A stretch of 26,241 nt of DNA from Smittium mucronatum (taxonomy: Eukaryota; Kickxellomycota; Harpellomycetes; Harpellales; Legeriomycetaceae). Of the stretch, positions 12,779 through 21,796 are shown in pieces; the stretch's first letter is position 1, and each line of letters opens with the position of its first letter. The DNA is taken from NCBI GenBank assembly GCA_001953115.1, contig LSSL01007239.1, positions 1-26,241 on the forward strand, written 5' to 3'. Below the pieces are notes generated by a model, which did no database searches, was not told where the DNA came from, and saw only the letters and a program-made list of their open reading frames with translations. The position numbers and the translations under genes are program-made.

Positions 12779-14541
12779 TTATAGCTTATAAGAAATTTTA
12801 AAACGACGATTTTTTTTCTTAAATTTGGTCATTCTTGTTTTGGTATTTTTTAAGTTTATTATATTCATTGAAAAAATTTCTTTTTGGAGTATTAAAGCTA
12901 ATTCAGACTTCACAATAGCTATACTTCCATCTAGCTCTGATACTATTTTCTTCGCTGACACATAAATGAAAACTTTTATTTTTGATTGCATCGTAATATT
13001 TATTTTATCCGTTAAAATATCTACTTTCGTTGAATCATCCATTACAACTTTTCTCTTTTCCACTTCTTGGAAATTATTAGTGATATATATTATAATTTCA
13101 CTTACTATAAAATTTATTAATTTTGTCCTAAATTGCAAAAATTTTACATGAAAACGCCCTTTTATTTTTTTTATGCCTTTTTCATTAATCTCTTTATATA
13201 TTGTGAAAGAGTTTACCGCACACATATCCAATTAAGAAAAGAAATCTTGCGAAAAATCTTGTACTTTTTCTGTCGACTTCATAACACTTTTTTCTTTAAT
13301 CTAATTCATCAAAAAAATTCGTTTTTTTATTTTAATCAGCGATTAAAGAAGAAAATATCACTTCTAATTTACCTCCAACGTGTTGAGTTAAGTTACCTAT
13401 ATTTTTATCTCTTTTTTAGTGAAAATTAGAAACCAAATAAGCGGCTCTATTCTACAGAAATTTTACTACAGAAATTCAGTCTAAATACTCATATCAATAT
13501 CACGCTTATTTTTTGATCAATTTGTTATCTTTGAATTTTGGAAGAAATTTCCTGTTGAAACAAATTGTTCCACAATCATAGATATTTTTTGTCAAAAGAT
13601 ATTCGATAATTTCGATAGATTTAAAATATCTGTCGAAAATGATCTTGTGGTTGGTTGATTTAATATCTTAAGATAGGATTTTTAGTAACCTAAAGCTTAA
13701 GTATTTTTCTGAGCTTATTAAATATTACCCTTGATACACATCAAATTTCCAAAAGTACCCAGTTTTTTCATCTAAGACTCAAAATTTAAGGCACCTTTTT
13801 ATAGTTTTATTCGGCATAAACTGCCTGAAAAATTATCTTCATCTGAGCTTTATCGTTGATTCATCGATTGCTATATTTTTTCAATGGTTGAAATTTTTTC
13901 TGGAATTATCTTTAATTCTAGTGAAAAAAAAATTCTAATTTTTAAGAGTTTATCGTATTTTTCATATTTTTTCCAAATGTATATTCGTTGTCCAAATGAA
14001 AATCAGATAGTATGGTTGTGAAGAAATTTGAATATATCACTTTTGCAATATAGTAATCATGTATATTGGATCTGAGCACCAATAATTTTCTATATGAGGA
14101 AATTTATTTATCCCAATAAGCAAATTAATTGCCAGAAATATTTTGAAGTTCTTTATGGATTTTTTATTTTTAAATTTGAAATCATGTATTTATTGGAGTT
14201 TTTAACAATCTCTTTCAACATTTATTTACCAAAAAATAGTTTGAAAATCGTATAAGTAGTAAAAGAATTTAGATCCAAAATATGACTTGGGATATTAAAG
14301 GGACTAGAAACATTTATTAATATGCGTGGAGTATTAAAAAACTTGAGCCACTCTTTTTTAATGGATTTCTTTAATATTCAACTATCTGTGAATCAAATAA
14401 TTCATTAGTCCCGTTTTCATACTGGGAAACATCTTCTATTTGAAATTTTTTAAATCTCTCAAAATCTTGATATGAATTTGAGTTTGAATCACAAAATATA
14501 TCACAGAACAGGTTTATTTCAAATTCCATAGGATTATCCAT
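12779..14541 (-). pseudogene. piggyBac transposase relic
   Basis: From an ATG at 14,539-14,541 to the stop near 12,779 is about 587 codons, the usual piggyBac transposase length, broken by stops and at least one frameshift. Landmarks appear in the expected order. First is an acidic N-terminus (MDNPMEFEINLF). The DDE_Tnp_1_7-type segments FLAINLLIGINKFPHIENYW and AIDESTIKL follow, then FRQFMPNKTIKR, DEKTGYF and KFDVYQG. Next come KIIFDRYFKSIEIIEYLL with YDCGTICFNRKFLPK, and finally LDMCAVNSFTIYKE. All three catalytic Asp codons survive: 13,863-13,865, 13,632-13,634 and 13,226-13,228. At least one stop (TGA in KF-stop-VL) replaces a conserved Trp by a single G-to-A change. The last 150 codons (12,779-13,231) are still open. 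It cannot encode an active enzyme. Confidence 0.85.
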
Positions 14542-15164
14542 ATTTTTAAAAAAAAAATGATAAATAATTCATTATTCAAATGTAAAAAAATATAAAAATC
14601 AATCAAAATAGAAGTTTTTTTTCAAAATAAATCTATATAATTTAGATCAAAATTTTTTTTTTTAAATTATCTTAATAATCAAAACTCACATAAATATTAA
14701 GTTATGCATTTAATTTTCATATAAAGCTCATAAATTTGTATATTTTAAAATCAAGAAAAATCGGAAATCAGAAATGTGGTCACAAACTGGCTGCAACCGA
14801 TAATTTCCTTATACCGTCAAAAATTAACAGATTTTTACCAATAATTTGATATATATTGCGTTTAAATACTAATAATACCCATAATTATAAGTCAATATTG
14901 TGGCCACTATCTGGCTGAAACTGAAATATTCCTTGAGGTTTCAGCAATTATTCGATTTTAAATTTTCATGAATGTCTATTAGTGTATAAAATAAAGCTCT
15001 TCGTAAAGTAAAATCAAAATTTTACCTATAAATCTTTTCAAAACTATGAGAATTGCCACCAAGATTCCAGATAAATGAGGTTTTTTTTGTATTTAATTAT
15101 CCACAAAATTTATCACAAAGTAGTTTCAATGAGTCAAAATTAATTAAAAATTTATAATGCATAC

Positions 15165-15398
15165 TGTAAGGGTCAGGTTTAATGAGATAATTTGGATAAT
15201 AAAAGGTAAAAGGATATACTAGTTAAAAATGTAAAATGCAGAGAAAAAGAAAAGTTGAAAAGCTTAGCCGTTCCAAAATGGCTAAGCTTCCTTGTTTATA
15301 CCATTTTCTATTTTCTAAAATTCAATCATGTTTATGGGAGGATTTCTTCATTTAATGAAATGTTCAATTTCTTGTACTGAATCTATTGGTTCATTACA
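15165..15398. mobile_element. Solo LTR with 5-bp target duplication
   Basis: This 234-bp segment begins TGTAAGGGTC and ends TCATTACA, giving TGTAA/TTACA ends of the TG..CA type. It is flanked on both sides by CATAC (15,160-15,164 and 15,399-15,403), the 5-bp duplication expected of an LTR retrotransposon integrase. It holds no coding sequence, so a solo LTR left by recombination is the simplest reading. A perfect 10-bp hairpin sits in its middle. It lies inside the piggyBac element and is therefore younger. LTRs starting TGTAAGGG are common in Ty3-type elements, but the superfamily cannot be set from this alone. Confidence 0.7.
15260..15289. repeat. 10-bp perfect hairpin inside the solo LTR
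   Basis: AAGCTTAGCC and GGCTAAGCTT are exact reverse complements separated by a 10-base loop. Its role is unknown; in an LTR it could lie in a transcript end or be a protein-binding site. Confidence 0.8.
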
Positions 15399-15590
15399 CA
15401 TACAATATTTCGTTAAATATTATTGGGCATAAATTTCTGAATGCTTTTATTCTTTTCTAAAAGATTAGTGAAACCTAATTTAATAAAAAAAAAGAGGTTG
15501 TTATAATTGGTTATATTTTTTATTAAAATTGCCTAATTAAGCCCATTAGTGCCTGTTAAAATCAGTATGAGGGCCTGAAAGTGGAAACTG

Positions 15591-15606
15591 GAGACGAAAG
15601 AGTTAA
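15591..15606 (-). repeat. piggyBac right end: 12-bp TIR plus TTAA
   Basis: GAGACGAAAGAGTTAA is the exact reverse complement of the left end. It lies about 1.05 kb beyond the start codon of the transposase relic, with the nested solo LTR in between. Confidence 0.7.
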
Positions 15607-15892
15607 CCAAGAAAAATTTACAACTTTAAAATTAGTATTATTTATTCGGCCTTTTTATAGACTTAAATCCGATGTTAATCTGTGATAATTTTTTTCATTT
15701 GACATAAATTTCATAGATTCGTAGCTCAATTTAATTTTATTTGGAAAAATTTAGCCAAATAATGACAATTTGGCTTTTTTTTAGGCTAAATTTACACAAG
15801 TTTAAACAAATTTATGGAAATTGATTCAATTAGATTTTCAAATTACATTGTGCCTAAATATCACCAAAATAATAATAGTCATTTATTTCTTA

Positions 15893-16120
15893 TTCATATT
15901 GACACCCATTAGAAACTATTTCAATAGTGCAATGGATGAGTTAGAATCAGGAGTAGTATCGTTATCTGAAAAATTCCACCCATATAAAAAACAATACATA
16001 TTTTATATGTGATTCACAAAAAAAAACCCCCATAAAACTTTAAAATATCCTTATTTTTCTCGATATAAAGATAATAATAAAAACATTTGGGCATTTTAGG
16101 ATTAAGATGGGGTTCAGAAG
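15893..16120 (+). pseudogene. Possible piggyBac-like transposase fragment
   Basis: The open frame 15,821-16,012 and its continuation past a TGA read LSEKFHPYKKQYIFYM, then KKNPHKTLKYPYFSRYK. The pattern of a DE(K)-(x)HP(Y)-then-(K/N)P-H/AK recalls the first catalytic block of some piggyBac relatives, but the Asp itself would be Ser here. The similarity is short, and the fragment lies outside the TTAA-bounded element. I regard it as possible only; it may be chance. Confidence 0.25.
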
Positions 16121-17164
16121 CATTTATTAAAAAACTGTATTAGTATAATATTGGGATAAATAAATTTGGCTAAATTTTTATTCTAAATCAAAATATGGAT
16201 TTAAATTTCAAAAATAATTTGAGTGTCAAATTAATTTAAAAAAATGGTATATATGTATTAGGAGATTTTAAATAGAATTTGGTAAATAAATTTCAATTAA
16301 TAATTTTCTTATTAAAATTTTCCAGAATTAAAATCCATAAAATTTTAATAAACCCAACGTTTATCTAGCATAAATTCTATATTTTCAACTTATTAAAAAT
16401 TATTTTAATAACTATAAATAGTGAGTTTTGATAAAAAAATAAATCTATTTTATATGGAATTTATGTTTTAGCGAAACGGTTCATGACTTACCAGTGTTCG
16501 GTATGAAATTTTTATCGGAAATAATAATTTAAATGAAATAATCTTCATAAAAACAAAGCGATTTTTTTAATAAATTTAATCATGTGTTACAAAATGTTTT
16601 ATTCTAAAAGATAAAAAACAGAAAATATAAATCAAGCGGTCTTTAGATTTGATTAAAAATTAAATAAATGTGACTCTGAAGCCCTATTTAATAGAATCAT
16701 TATAATCAATAGTTTTTTTTATAATTATGCTATGTTTTTAAAAGAACTTTAAATAGGATTCAGGATTCTCAATGGATAGAATAGCCTTTTTCTGAATAAT
16801 TAAGAACGCTTCAACTGTGTAATTTTATTGCAGAATATTATATGCAGAATAAATATATTCCCAAAAAAATCATATATGTATTATAAATTTTGAATTTGAA
16901 GGACATGGGACTAGAATAAAAATATACCTGCGATTAAAGCTCACCCCCTTCTAATCCTAATTTAATTAATAATTAGGAAAATTGAAAAAAATATTAAAAT
17001 AATTGCAATTCAGCAATATTGAATTAACGTTAATAAAAAGAGAACGCTTTTTGGAGGACACTTGATATTAAAATCTAAAATTTTAGATTTTGGTTTGAAA
17101 ATTCAAACATAAATAAATAAATTTTATTTCACTTAGAAATAAGAAAACCAAATAAGAAAAATGT

Positions 17165-17305
17165 AAATCATATATTAATACTCAATCCCATGATAATAAT
17201 ACTATTACTAATACCTCCACAAAAACAACAATAAAAAATACTAAAGCTACTACTACAGTTCCAAAAACTACCGCTAATGCTACAATAACTGTTACAAATA
17301 TAGTA
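17165..17305. repeat. Degenerate ACT/ACA-rich tract
   Basis: The plus strand is nearly G-free and rich in ACTACTAC, ATAATAATACT and ACAACAAT motifs, like an eroded trinucleotide repeat. It resembles in composition the tract at 12,000-12,610, though no shared unit is evident. Confidence 0.5.
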
Positions 17306-18279
17306 TTTTCAAAATGAAGAATTTTTTTTGCATATATAATGCCTTTTGTGAAACTTTGTTAATTTGGCTTTAAATTACTTTTTGATGTTTTTAAATTTTT
17401 TATTTCAAAAAAAAATCTTATTTAATATTTTACAATTTCTTATATTTTAGACAATGTGATCTGATGCTATTCATTTAAAATTTTATTCATTTACATTACT
17501 TGCCATATACATAATTGTTTTTTGCTAATTAACTTTCATTATTTTATTTTTTTTGGTCTATTTATTTCACAATTAAATCATTTCATGGTTTATTTATGAA
17601 TAATCTACCAATTATTTATTGATAAAACTTAAGTAAAATGTTTATTATAATAACATTATTATGCAAACTGATTTTTTTTAACTTTCTGGGTCTTTCTACT
17701 TTTATGACGTTTTTTATTGGTTTGATGTTAATTAAATTCAATTTTTTATGTTTTTTTTTTAAAATAATGGACATGACCTCATCATTTATTCTTTAAAGAA
17801 AATCCTGTAAGTGACATGTAAATAACCAAATCTTTGTAGTTTTAGGCTTATTAACAAAAAATTATTAAAGCCGTTCACAAGATATTCGAATCCCTCCCAT
17901 GACATTCTCTTCAAATACTTGGTAATTTTTTTATAATACTCTTAACTGTATTCGCCAAACTTTGCCAGGTATATTTGAAAACTGTGATATTCAGTTATTT
18001 AGAAGGATAATTTTGGTTTGGCATTAGATGGTACTATTTCATTAATATAAATTTCAAAAAAATTAATATTTTTTAATTCATCATAACCAGATATTATTTT
18101 AGTTGATAAATGGATAGGTTCTATTATTCTATTTTTTATTCAGTTGGTATATTTATATTTTACATTTCTATTGAATAGCTTATGGAAATAATTTTTAGGT
18201 GACGAAGATATATCATATCCTTTGAGTCGGGTGTAATTTGAATTAAAATTATTTTTTTATATTTATTGTTAATTTACTT

Positions 18280-18885
18280 TTAAGCTCGGAAAAAACTAGC
18301 ACATTTTTTCACAAACAGATGTTTAGATTTTTCAAAAACTTTACGGATCGGAATAATATGTTTTATAGCTATATCAAGGTATAATCTATCCCGGAACAAT
18401 CCATGTTCTCTTTTAATTGATTTTTAGATATTTTTTGACGCATGAAACTGGCAGTATGTTCTTTTGAGTCCTTGCGAATATTTTTTTAAACCGAATTTGA
18501 TATTTGCCAAGTCGAATCAAATATAACACATTCGATATTTATCGATAAATTCAATACATTCAATAAAAAAATAAAAATATCAAGAATTATCTTTTGTTAC
18601 TATCGATATAGATACCATATAAAGTTCTGAATTTAGGGCTGATATCATAACAAGGTAATTAATTTTGATGAAATTAAATGTAGACTATAAGTGTAAATTC
18701 TTTGATATATAAAAGATATTCGAGCTAAGTTTGGATGTGATTAGTATCCTAATATTTCGCAATCTATCATTTAATGAGTCTACATACGATTTTCCTATAT
18801 CGAAATTTGGGTTTAAAAGAATGCAAATGTAGGCTAAATAATATATTATTAAAAACATATATGGTTTTATCTTTAATTTTTTCAT
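18280..18885 (-). pseudogene. Second MULE-like transposase relic
   Basis: One minus-strand frame runs through this whole segment with four internal stops and looks like the catalytic part of a MULE-superfamily transposase. In order it reads NIFYISKNLHL-stop-STFNFIKI (where a D.TF block would be expected), LVMISALNSELYMVSISIV, then TKDNS-stop-YFYFF. It continues with CYI-stop-FDLANIKFGL (second Asp at 18,511-18,513) and TYCQFHASKNI. The last is the C-x2-H motif that follows the second Asp, with Cys at 18,451-18,453 and His at 18,442-18,444. The first catalytic Asp is not evident. The open frame at 18,685-18,885 is simply the first unbroken stretch of this relic. It differs in sequence from the relic at the left end of the window, so it is a different family. 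Confidence 0.55.
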
Positions 18886-19130
18886 TTGGGAATGTATTGT
18901 AAACTTTCGAAATATAATTTGATATTCATATATTTATTGAAGTTTCATTTATCAAGCTTGCTTTTAATCGAGATTTGCATAAATCTAATACCCTCTTTAC
19001 ATAATTTATATAATGAAGGATATTGTAATTTAAAGAATGATTTGATTTTTTTGAAAAATTAAAAATCTTTTATTGCAAAAACATCAAAATTTCGAGTCAA
19101 AATTGACAGTTGGAATCATCAGAGTTCATA
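18886..19130. other. Right edge of the A+T-rich compartment
   Basis: The last A+T-rich segment. It may hold the decayed N-terminal part of the second MULE-like transposase, but I could not follow a frame through it. Confidence 0.4.
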
Positions 19131-19282
19131 CATGAATATATTGTTGAATTATAACTTTATTTTAGCAGTATTTATACTTGCAGAGTCCAAGATAAGCATT
19201 AAACTCGATTAGGGATTCGGAAACTTCATTTATCATTGGAAACTTGTAGGAGACGTATTGGGAAAAGGATTTTGTTTTTTTT

Positions 19283-19295
19283 GGGGGGGGGGGGG
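19283..19295. repeat. G13 homopolymer run
   Basis: Thirteen consecutive G, preceded by a T run and followed by TTAGGG. Confidence 0.9.
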
Positions 19296-19601
19296 TTAGG
19301 GAGATTAATAGCAAAGTTATTATGATTAATTTCGGATTCATATTTGATATTTTTATCTGATGATTTTTATTAGATGATTTTTTTTCCCCAACCGGAACTG
19401 GCTAAATTAATTGAGAGTAGTATTGGATTTTTTTTTTTGAATTTTGTTTTTCGGCGAAAACACAAAACTTTTATTTTATTCAAGATTTTACTTTGGTGTA
19501 CCTAAATTGGTCTTTTATTAAAATATATTTTTTGACACAATGGTTGTTTGATTAGTTTCAACCACATTTAATTTCAATTTATTTGTTAACCCACATAAAT
19601 A

Positions 19602-19610
19602 GGGGGGGGG
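19602..19610. repeat. G9 homopolymer run
   Basis: Nine consecutive G in otherwise A+T-leaning sequence. Confidence 0.9.
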
Positions 19611-19828
19611 TGGATCTCACTTTAATAAAATCGAAACAGGATCAACTGGATTTCATATAAAAGAAAAGAGGGATACGCACAGTTATCGCGTAAACAGAGA
19701 ATGCGCAAGAGTTCGGATAAGAATGTTGAAAAAACACGCACACGCACACGGGTTCTTGACGTTTTTTCCTGCCATCAAATAGACAGGAATTTGGGATAGA
19801 TATCATTAAAGTCGCTGTAGTGTTGGGA

Positions 19829-19840
19829 GGGGGGGGGGGG
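19829..19840. repeat. G12 homopolymer run
   Basis: Twelve consecutive G directly after GGGA, followed by TGTGCGCG. Confidence 0.9.
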
Positions 19841-21047
19841 TGTGCGCGAATTCATAATGATTTTTGGAGATACATTGACTACATTATCGATTTTATGAGG
19901 CTAGTTGTGAAAACACTATTCGGGTAGAAATGTGGTTTTGAGACAGTTACAAGATAACAGCATAAATACGAATTTGTCGGTTGTGCGATTCTTAGAAGTG
20001 TGTGTAAGAGAAACATGCTCGTCGTTAATAAATTTTTTTTTGGATAAAAGGGTTACAAGTCGGAAGGAGGGGGGAAAGAGGGACAATAGTAGCCTTAACA
20101 CCCCCACCCCCTCCTCCCGTTAAAAAGCATACATTTTAAGGTAACCTATCCCCGCCCCCATCCTCATTAACTAATGTGCTAATGATTTCTTTAACCCAAG
20201 AATATCACGAAAACTTTGAAAGTTCTTTCTTCATCAATATGAGCTTAGGTACTCGTGTTTGCTGAAAGTTAATAAACCCATTCATCAGTTCAATTTATAG
20301 AATGTAAAATTTCATAAAGCCAAAACCAAACCGAGATTAGCGGCTATGAAAAATGCATCGAAATAGCCCACCGGCGGCAAAAGGAGTTGAGAGGAAATTA
20401 CTGCAGCTTTGGGGCAGAAGAATTTATGTTTTCTGCCATCTTTGTTCGTGTAGAGTGGTGGCGGGATGGTGGGAGTCACGGGGACTCGTAAATATGGTTG
20501 GACGGATTGATGTCACCACCACTTCCTTCTAGAAAGAATCTCCGTGCGAACCTTATTGGATCCAAACCATGAAATCCTAATAAAAATAAATTCTATTTGG
20601 TTCTTTTTCTTTTTGTTTGAAGGATACCTAAAAATCTGAACTGTAATTAGTAATGTCCCCCTACCCCTGCCACAACAGAGGGTTATAGGAGAGGGAAGGT
20701 GGTGATTTGTCGAAGTGGGTCTAAACCTCATTTATTGGGTATTTTAAAAAATACGAATGCGTTTTAGGGTATAGAAAAAAGACCCCTTTAGCCGAATCCT
20801 GGCCTTCATCACATAAAACCCACCAATCAAAAAATATGTAAAAAAAAATGAGGATCAACAATAATTCTGCTTATTAATCTCGTTTACCTAAACTAGGAAA
20901 ATAAAAAAAATGTATATTTAAGGCAGAAAGAGAGTTATCCGTTTTACGATCCCTAAATCATTGCCCATCAAATCGTCAAGGAAAAATCCCAAAATTCCAC
21001 TTTCTATACTGAACTTGATTTACAAATTCGTTTTTTCCTTTCCCCCT

Positions 21048-21074
21048 TGCGTCACACATCACCACTATTATATA
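21048..21074 (+). promoter_or_regulatory. Probable PHF5A core promoter
   Basis: A TATATA box (21,069-21,074) lies 61 bp upstream of the PHF5A start codon, and a TGCGTCAC motif (21,048-21,055), similar to bZIP (CRE/AP-1-type) sites, lies just before it. The position suits a short-leader promoter; no experimental start site is visible. Confidence 0.4.
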
Positions 21075-21135
21075 TTCCTCTCTGCGAGTCCATTTCACGC
21101 AACAAGCTTCGACAAAAAAATAAAAAGACAAATAA

Positions 21136-21599
21136 ATGGCTAGACACCATCCCGATCTAATATTTTGCCGCAAACAACCAGGAATAGGTAAGCCCCCTTC
21201 TTCCCTCCCATCACCCCCCCCCCATCCTTCCACCCAATCTTCTCTTATATACTCTTCCGTCACATTTAAAACTTTCCCATTTCCAACTAATAAATACATT
21301 TATGAATCGGTATAGCGATTGGCAGATTATGCGAGAAATGCGACGGCCGCTGCGTCATCTGCGACTCATACGTGCGCCCAAAGAAACTCGTCCGTATCTG
21401 CGACGAATGCAATTACGGGAGTTACCAGGGTCGATGTATCGTGTGCGGCGGCAAGGGCGTTTCTGACGCCTACTACTGCGCCGAATGTGTTGTCCAGGAG
21501 AAGGACCGCGACGGCTGCCCCAAGATCGTTAATCTCGGGCAGTCCCGCACTGATTTGTTTTACGAGCGCAAAAAGTTTGGTGCGTCCTTTATCACCTGA
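21136..21599 (+). CDS. PHF5A: PHF5A / Rds3, SF3b zinc-finger subunit of U2 snRNP
   Basis: Two exons, 21,136-21,187 and 21,316-21,599, joined in phase 1 (G|CG, Ala18). They give a 111-residue protein; human PHF5A has 110. It begins [20 protein letters not shown], identical in style to PHF5A across eukaryotes. It keeps the Cys-rich zinc-binding pattern (CRK, CEKC, CVIC, CDEC, CIVC, CAEC, CPK) that folds into the PHD-like trefoil knot. In the family it sits with SF3B1 in the branch-site pocket of the U2 snRNP in the nucleus. Intron 1 is 128 bp, with GTAAGC donor, TAG acceptor, AACTAAT branch-like motif and a C10 run (21,214-21,223). The expected final FKKR-type tail is absent: the frame reads KKFGASFIT and stops. 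A GTGCGT donor-like sequence at 21,580 could instead start a second intron, but I found no matching last exon. It converges with the TCERG1-like gene. Confidence 0.93.
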
Positions 21600-21796
21600 T
21601 TTCCTCTCCCTCCATCCCCCCTTAATTCTAGCTCTTTCTCTCTCTCTTAAAGTCTTTTTCTTGTATAAATTTTTTTTATTTTAACGTGTTGATTGTTATT
21701 TATTTATATATAAAAATTTTTAAACTTGGTCTGCTCATTTGCAAGAACACATTTTTCTTTAAGAATTCCTAATATTTTCACTCCCTTTTTTTTTTT
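21600..21796. other. Shared 3' intergenic region of two convergent genes
   Basis: About 197 bp separate the stop codons of PHF5A (plus) and the TCERG1-like gene (minus). The region is T-rich on the plus strand. Minus-strand AATAAA poly(A) signals read at 21,699-21,704 and 21,675-21,680. The 3' untranslated regions very likely overlap. Confidence 0.6.
21699..21704 (-). terminator. Poly(A) signal of the TCERG1-like gene
   Basis: AATAAA on the minus strand, 93 bases after the TAA stop at 21,797-21,799. A second AATAAA follows at 21,675-21,680. Confidence 0.5.

Larger units (their letters stand above)
9540..15606 (-). mobile_element. Decayed piggyBac element with TTAA-flanked TIRs
   Basis: The left end reads TTAACTCTTTCGTCTC (9,540-9,555) and the right end is its exact reverse complement (15,591-15,606). 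Each end is therefore a TTAA, the piggyBac target site, followed by the same 12-bp inward-facing repeat, CTCTTTCGTCTC. A full-length but inactivated piggyBac transposase lies between them on the minus strand (12,779-14,541). The span of 6,067 bp is longer than the usual 2-3 kb, which fits later insertions: a solo LTR at 15,165-15,398 and probably repeats near 12,000-12,610. Beyond the 16 matching bases the two ends diverge. That two such ends bracket this transposase is the main support for the call. Confidence 0.7.
15607..18279. other. A+T-rich stretch, mostly unassigned
   Basis: About 2.7 kb between the piggyBac right end and the second MULE-like relic. It holds a short open frame with a weak piggyBac resemblance near 15,893-16,120 and a CTA/ACA-rich tract at 17,165-17,300. 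The remainder shows no recognisable coding sequence or RNA gene. Confidence 0.55.
1..19130. other. A+T-rich, gene-free compartment
   Basis: This block is visibly A+T-dominated, with long runs of A and T, and has no open frame above about 150 codons on either strand. The longest open frame (12,779-13,231, minus) is the tail of a decayed transposase. Where older coding sequence can be recognised it is transposon-derived and broken by in-frame TGA and TAA stops. The right edge is gradual: G+C clearly rises after about 19,130. Fungal genomes with mutation-decayed repeat blocks look like this. Whether the decay came from an active process such as repeat-induced point mutation or from mutational drift cannot be told from one copy. 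Confidence 0.85.
19130..21060. other. Non-coding region with G and C homopolymer runs
   Basis: About 1.9 kb of more balanced composition upstream of PHF5A. Both strands have only short frames with no recognisable domain. It contains G runs of 13, 9 and 12 bases, C-rich runs near 20,100-20,160, and a 7-bp inverted repeat (GGCAGAA at 20,413-20,419 and TTCTGCC at 20,431-20,437). An unrecognised non-coding RNA or distal promoter elements are possible. I found no snRNA, tRNA or snoRNA signature I trust. Confidence 0.5.

Noticed and set aside
17880..17910. TTCGAATCC sequence suggesting a tRNA T-arm
   Set aside because: No cloverleaf can be folded with neighbouring A+T-rich sequence.
19916..20123. 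Overlapping short frames on both strands near 20,000
   Set aside because: Neither has a recognisable domain or convincing splice context, and the region is dominated by G/C runs.
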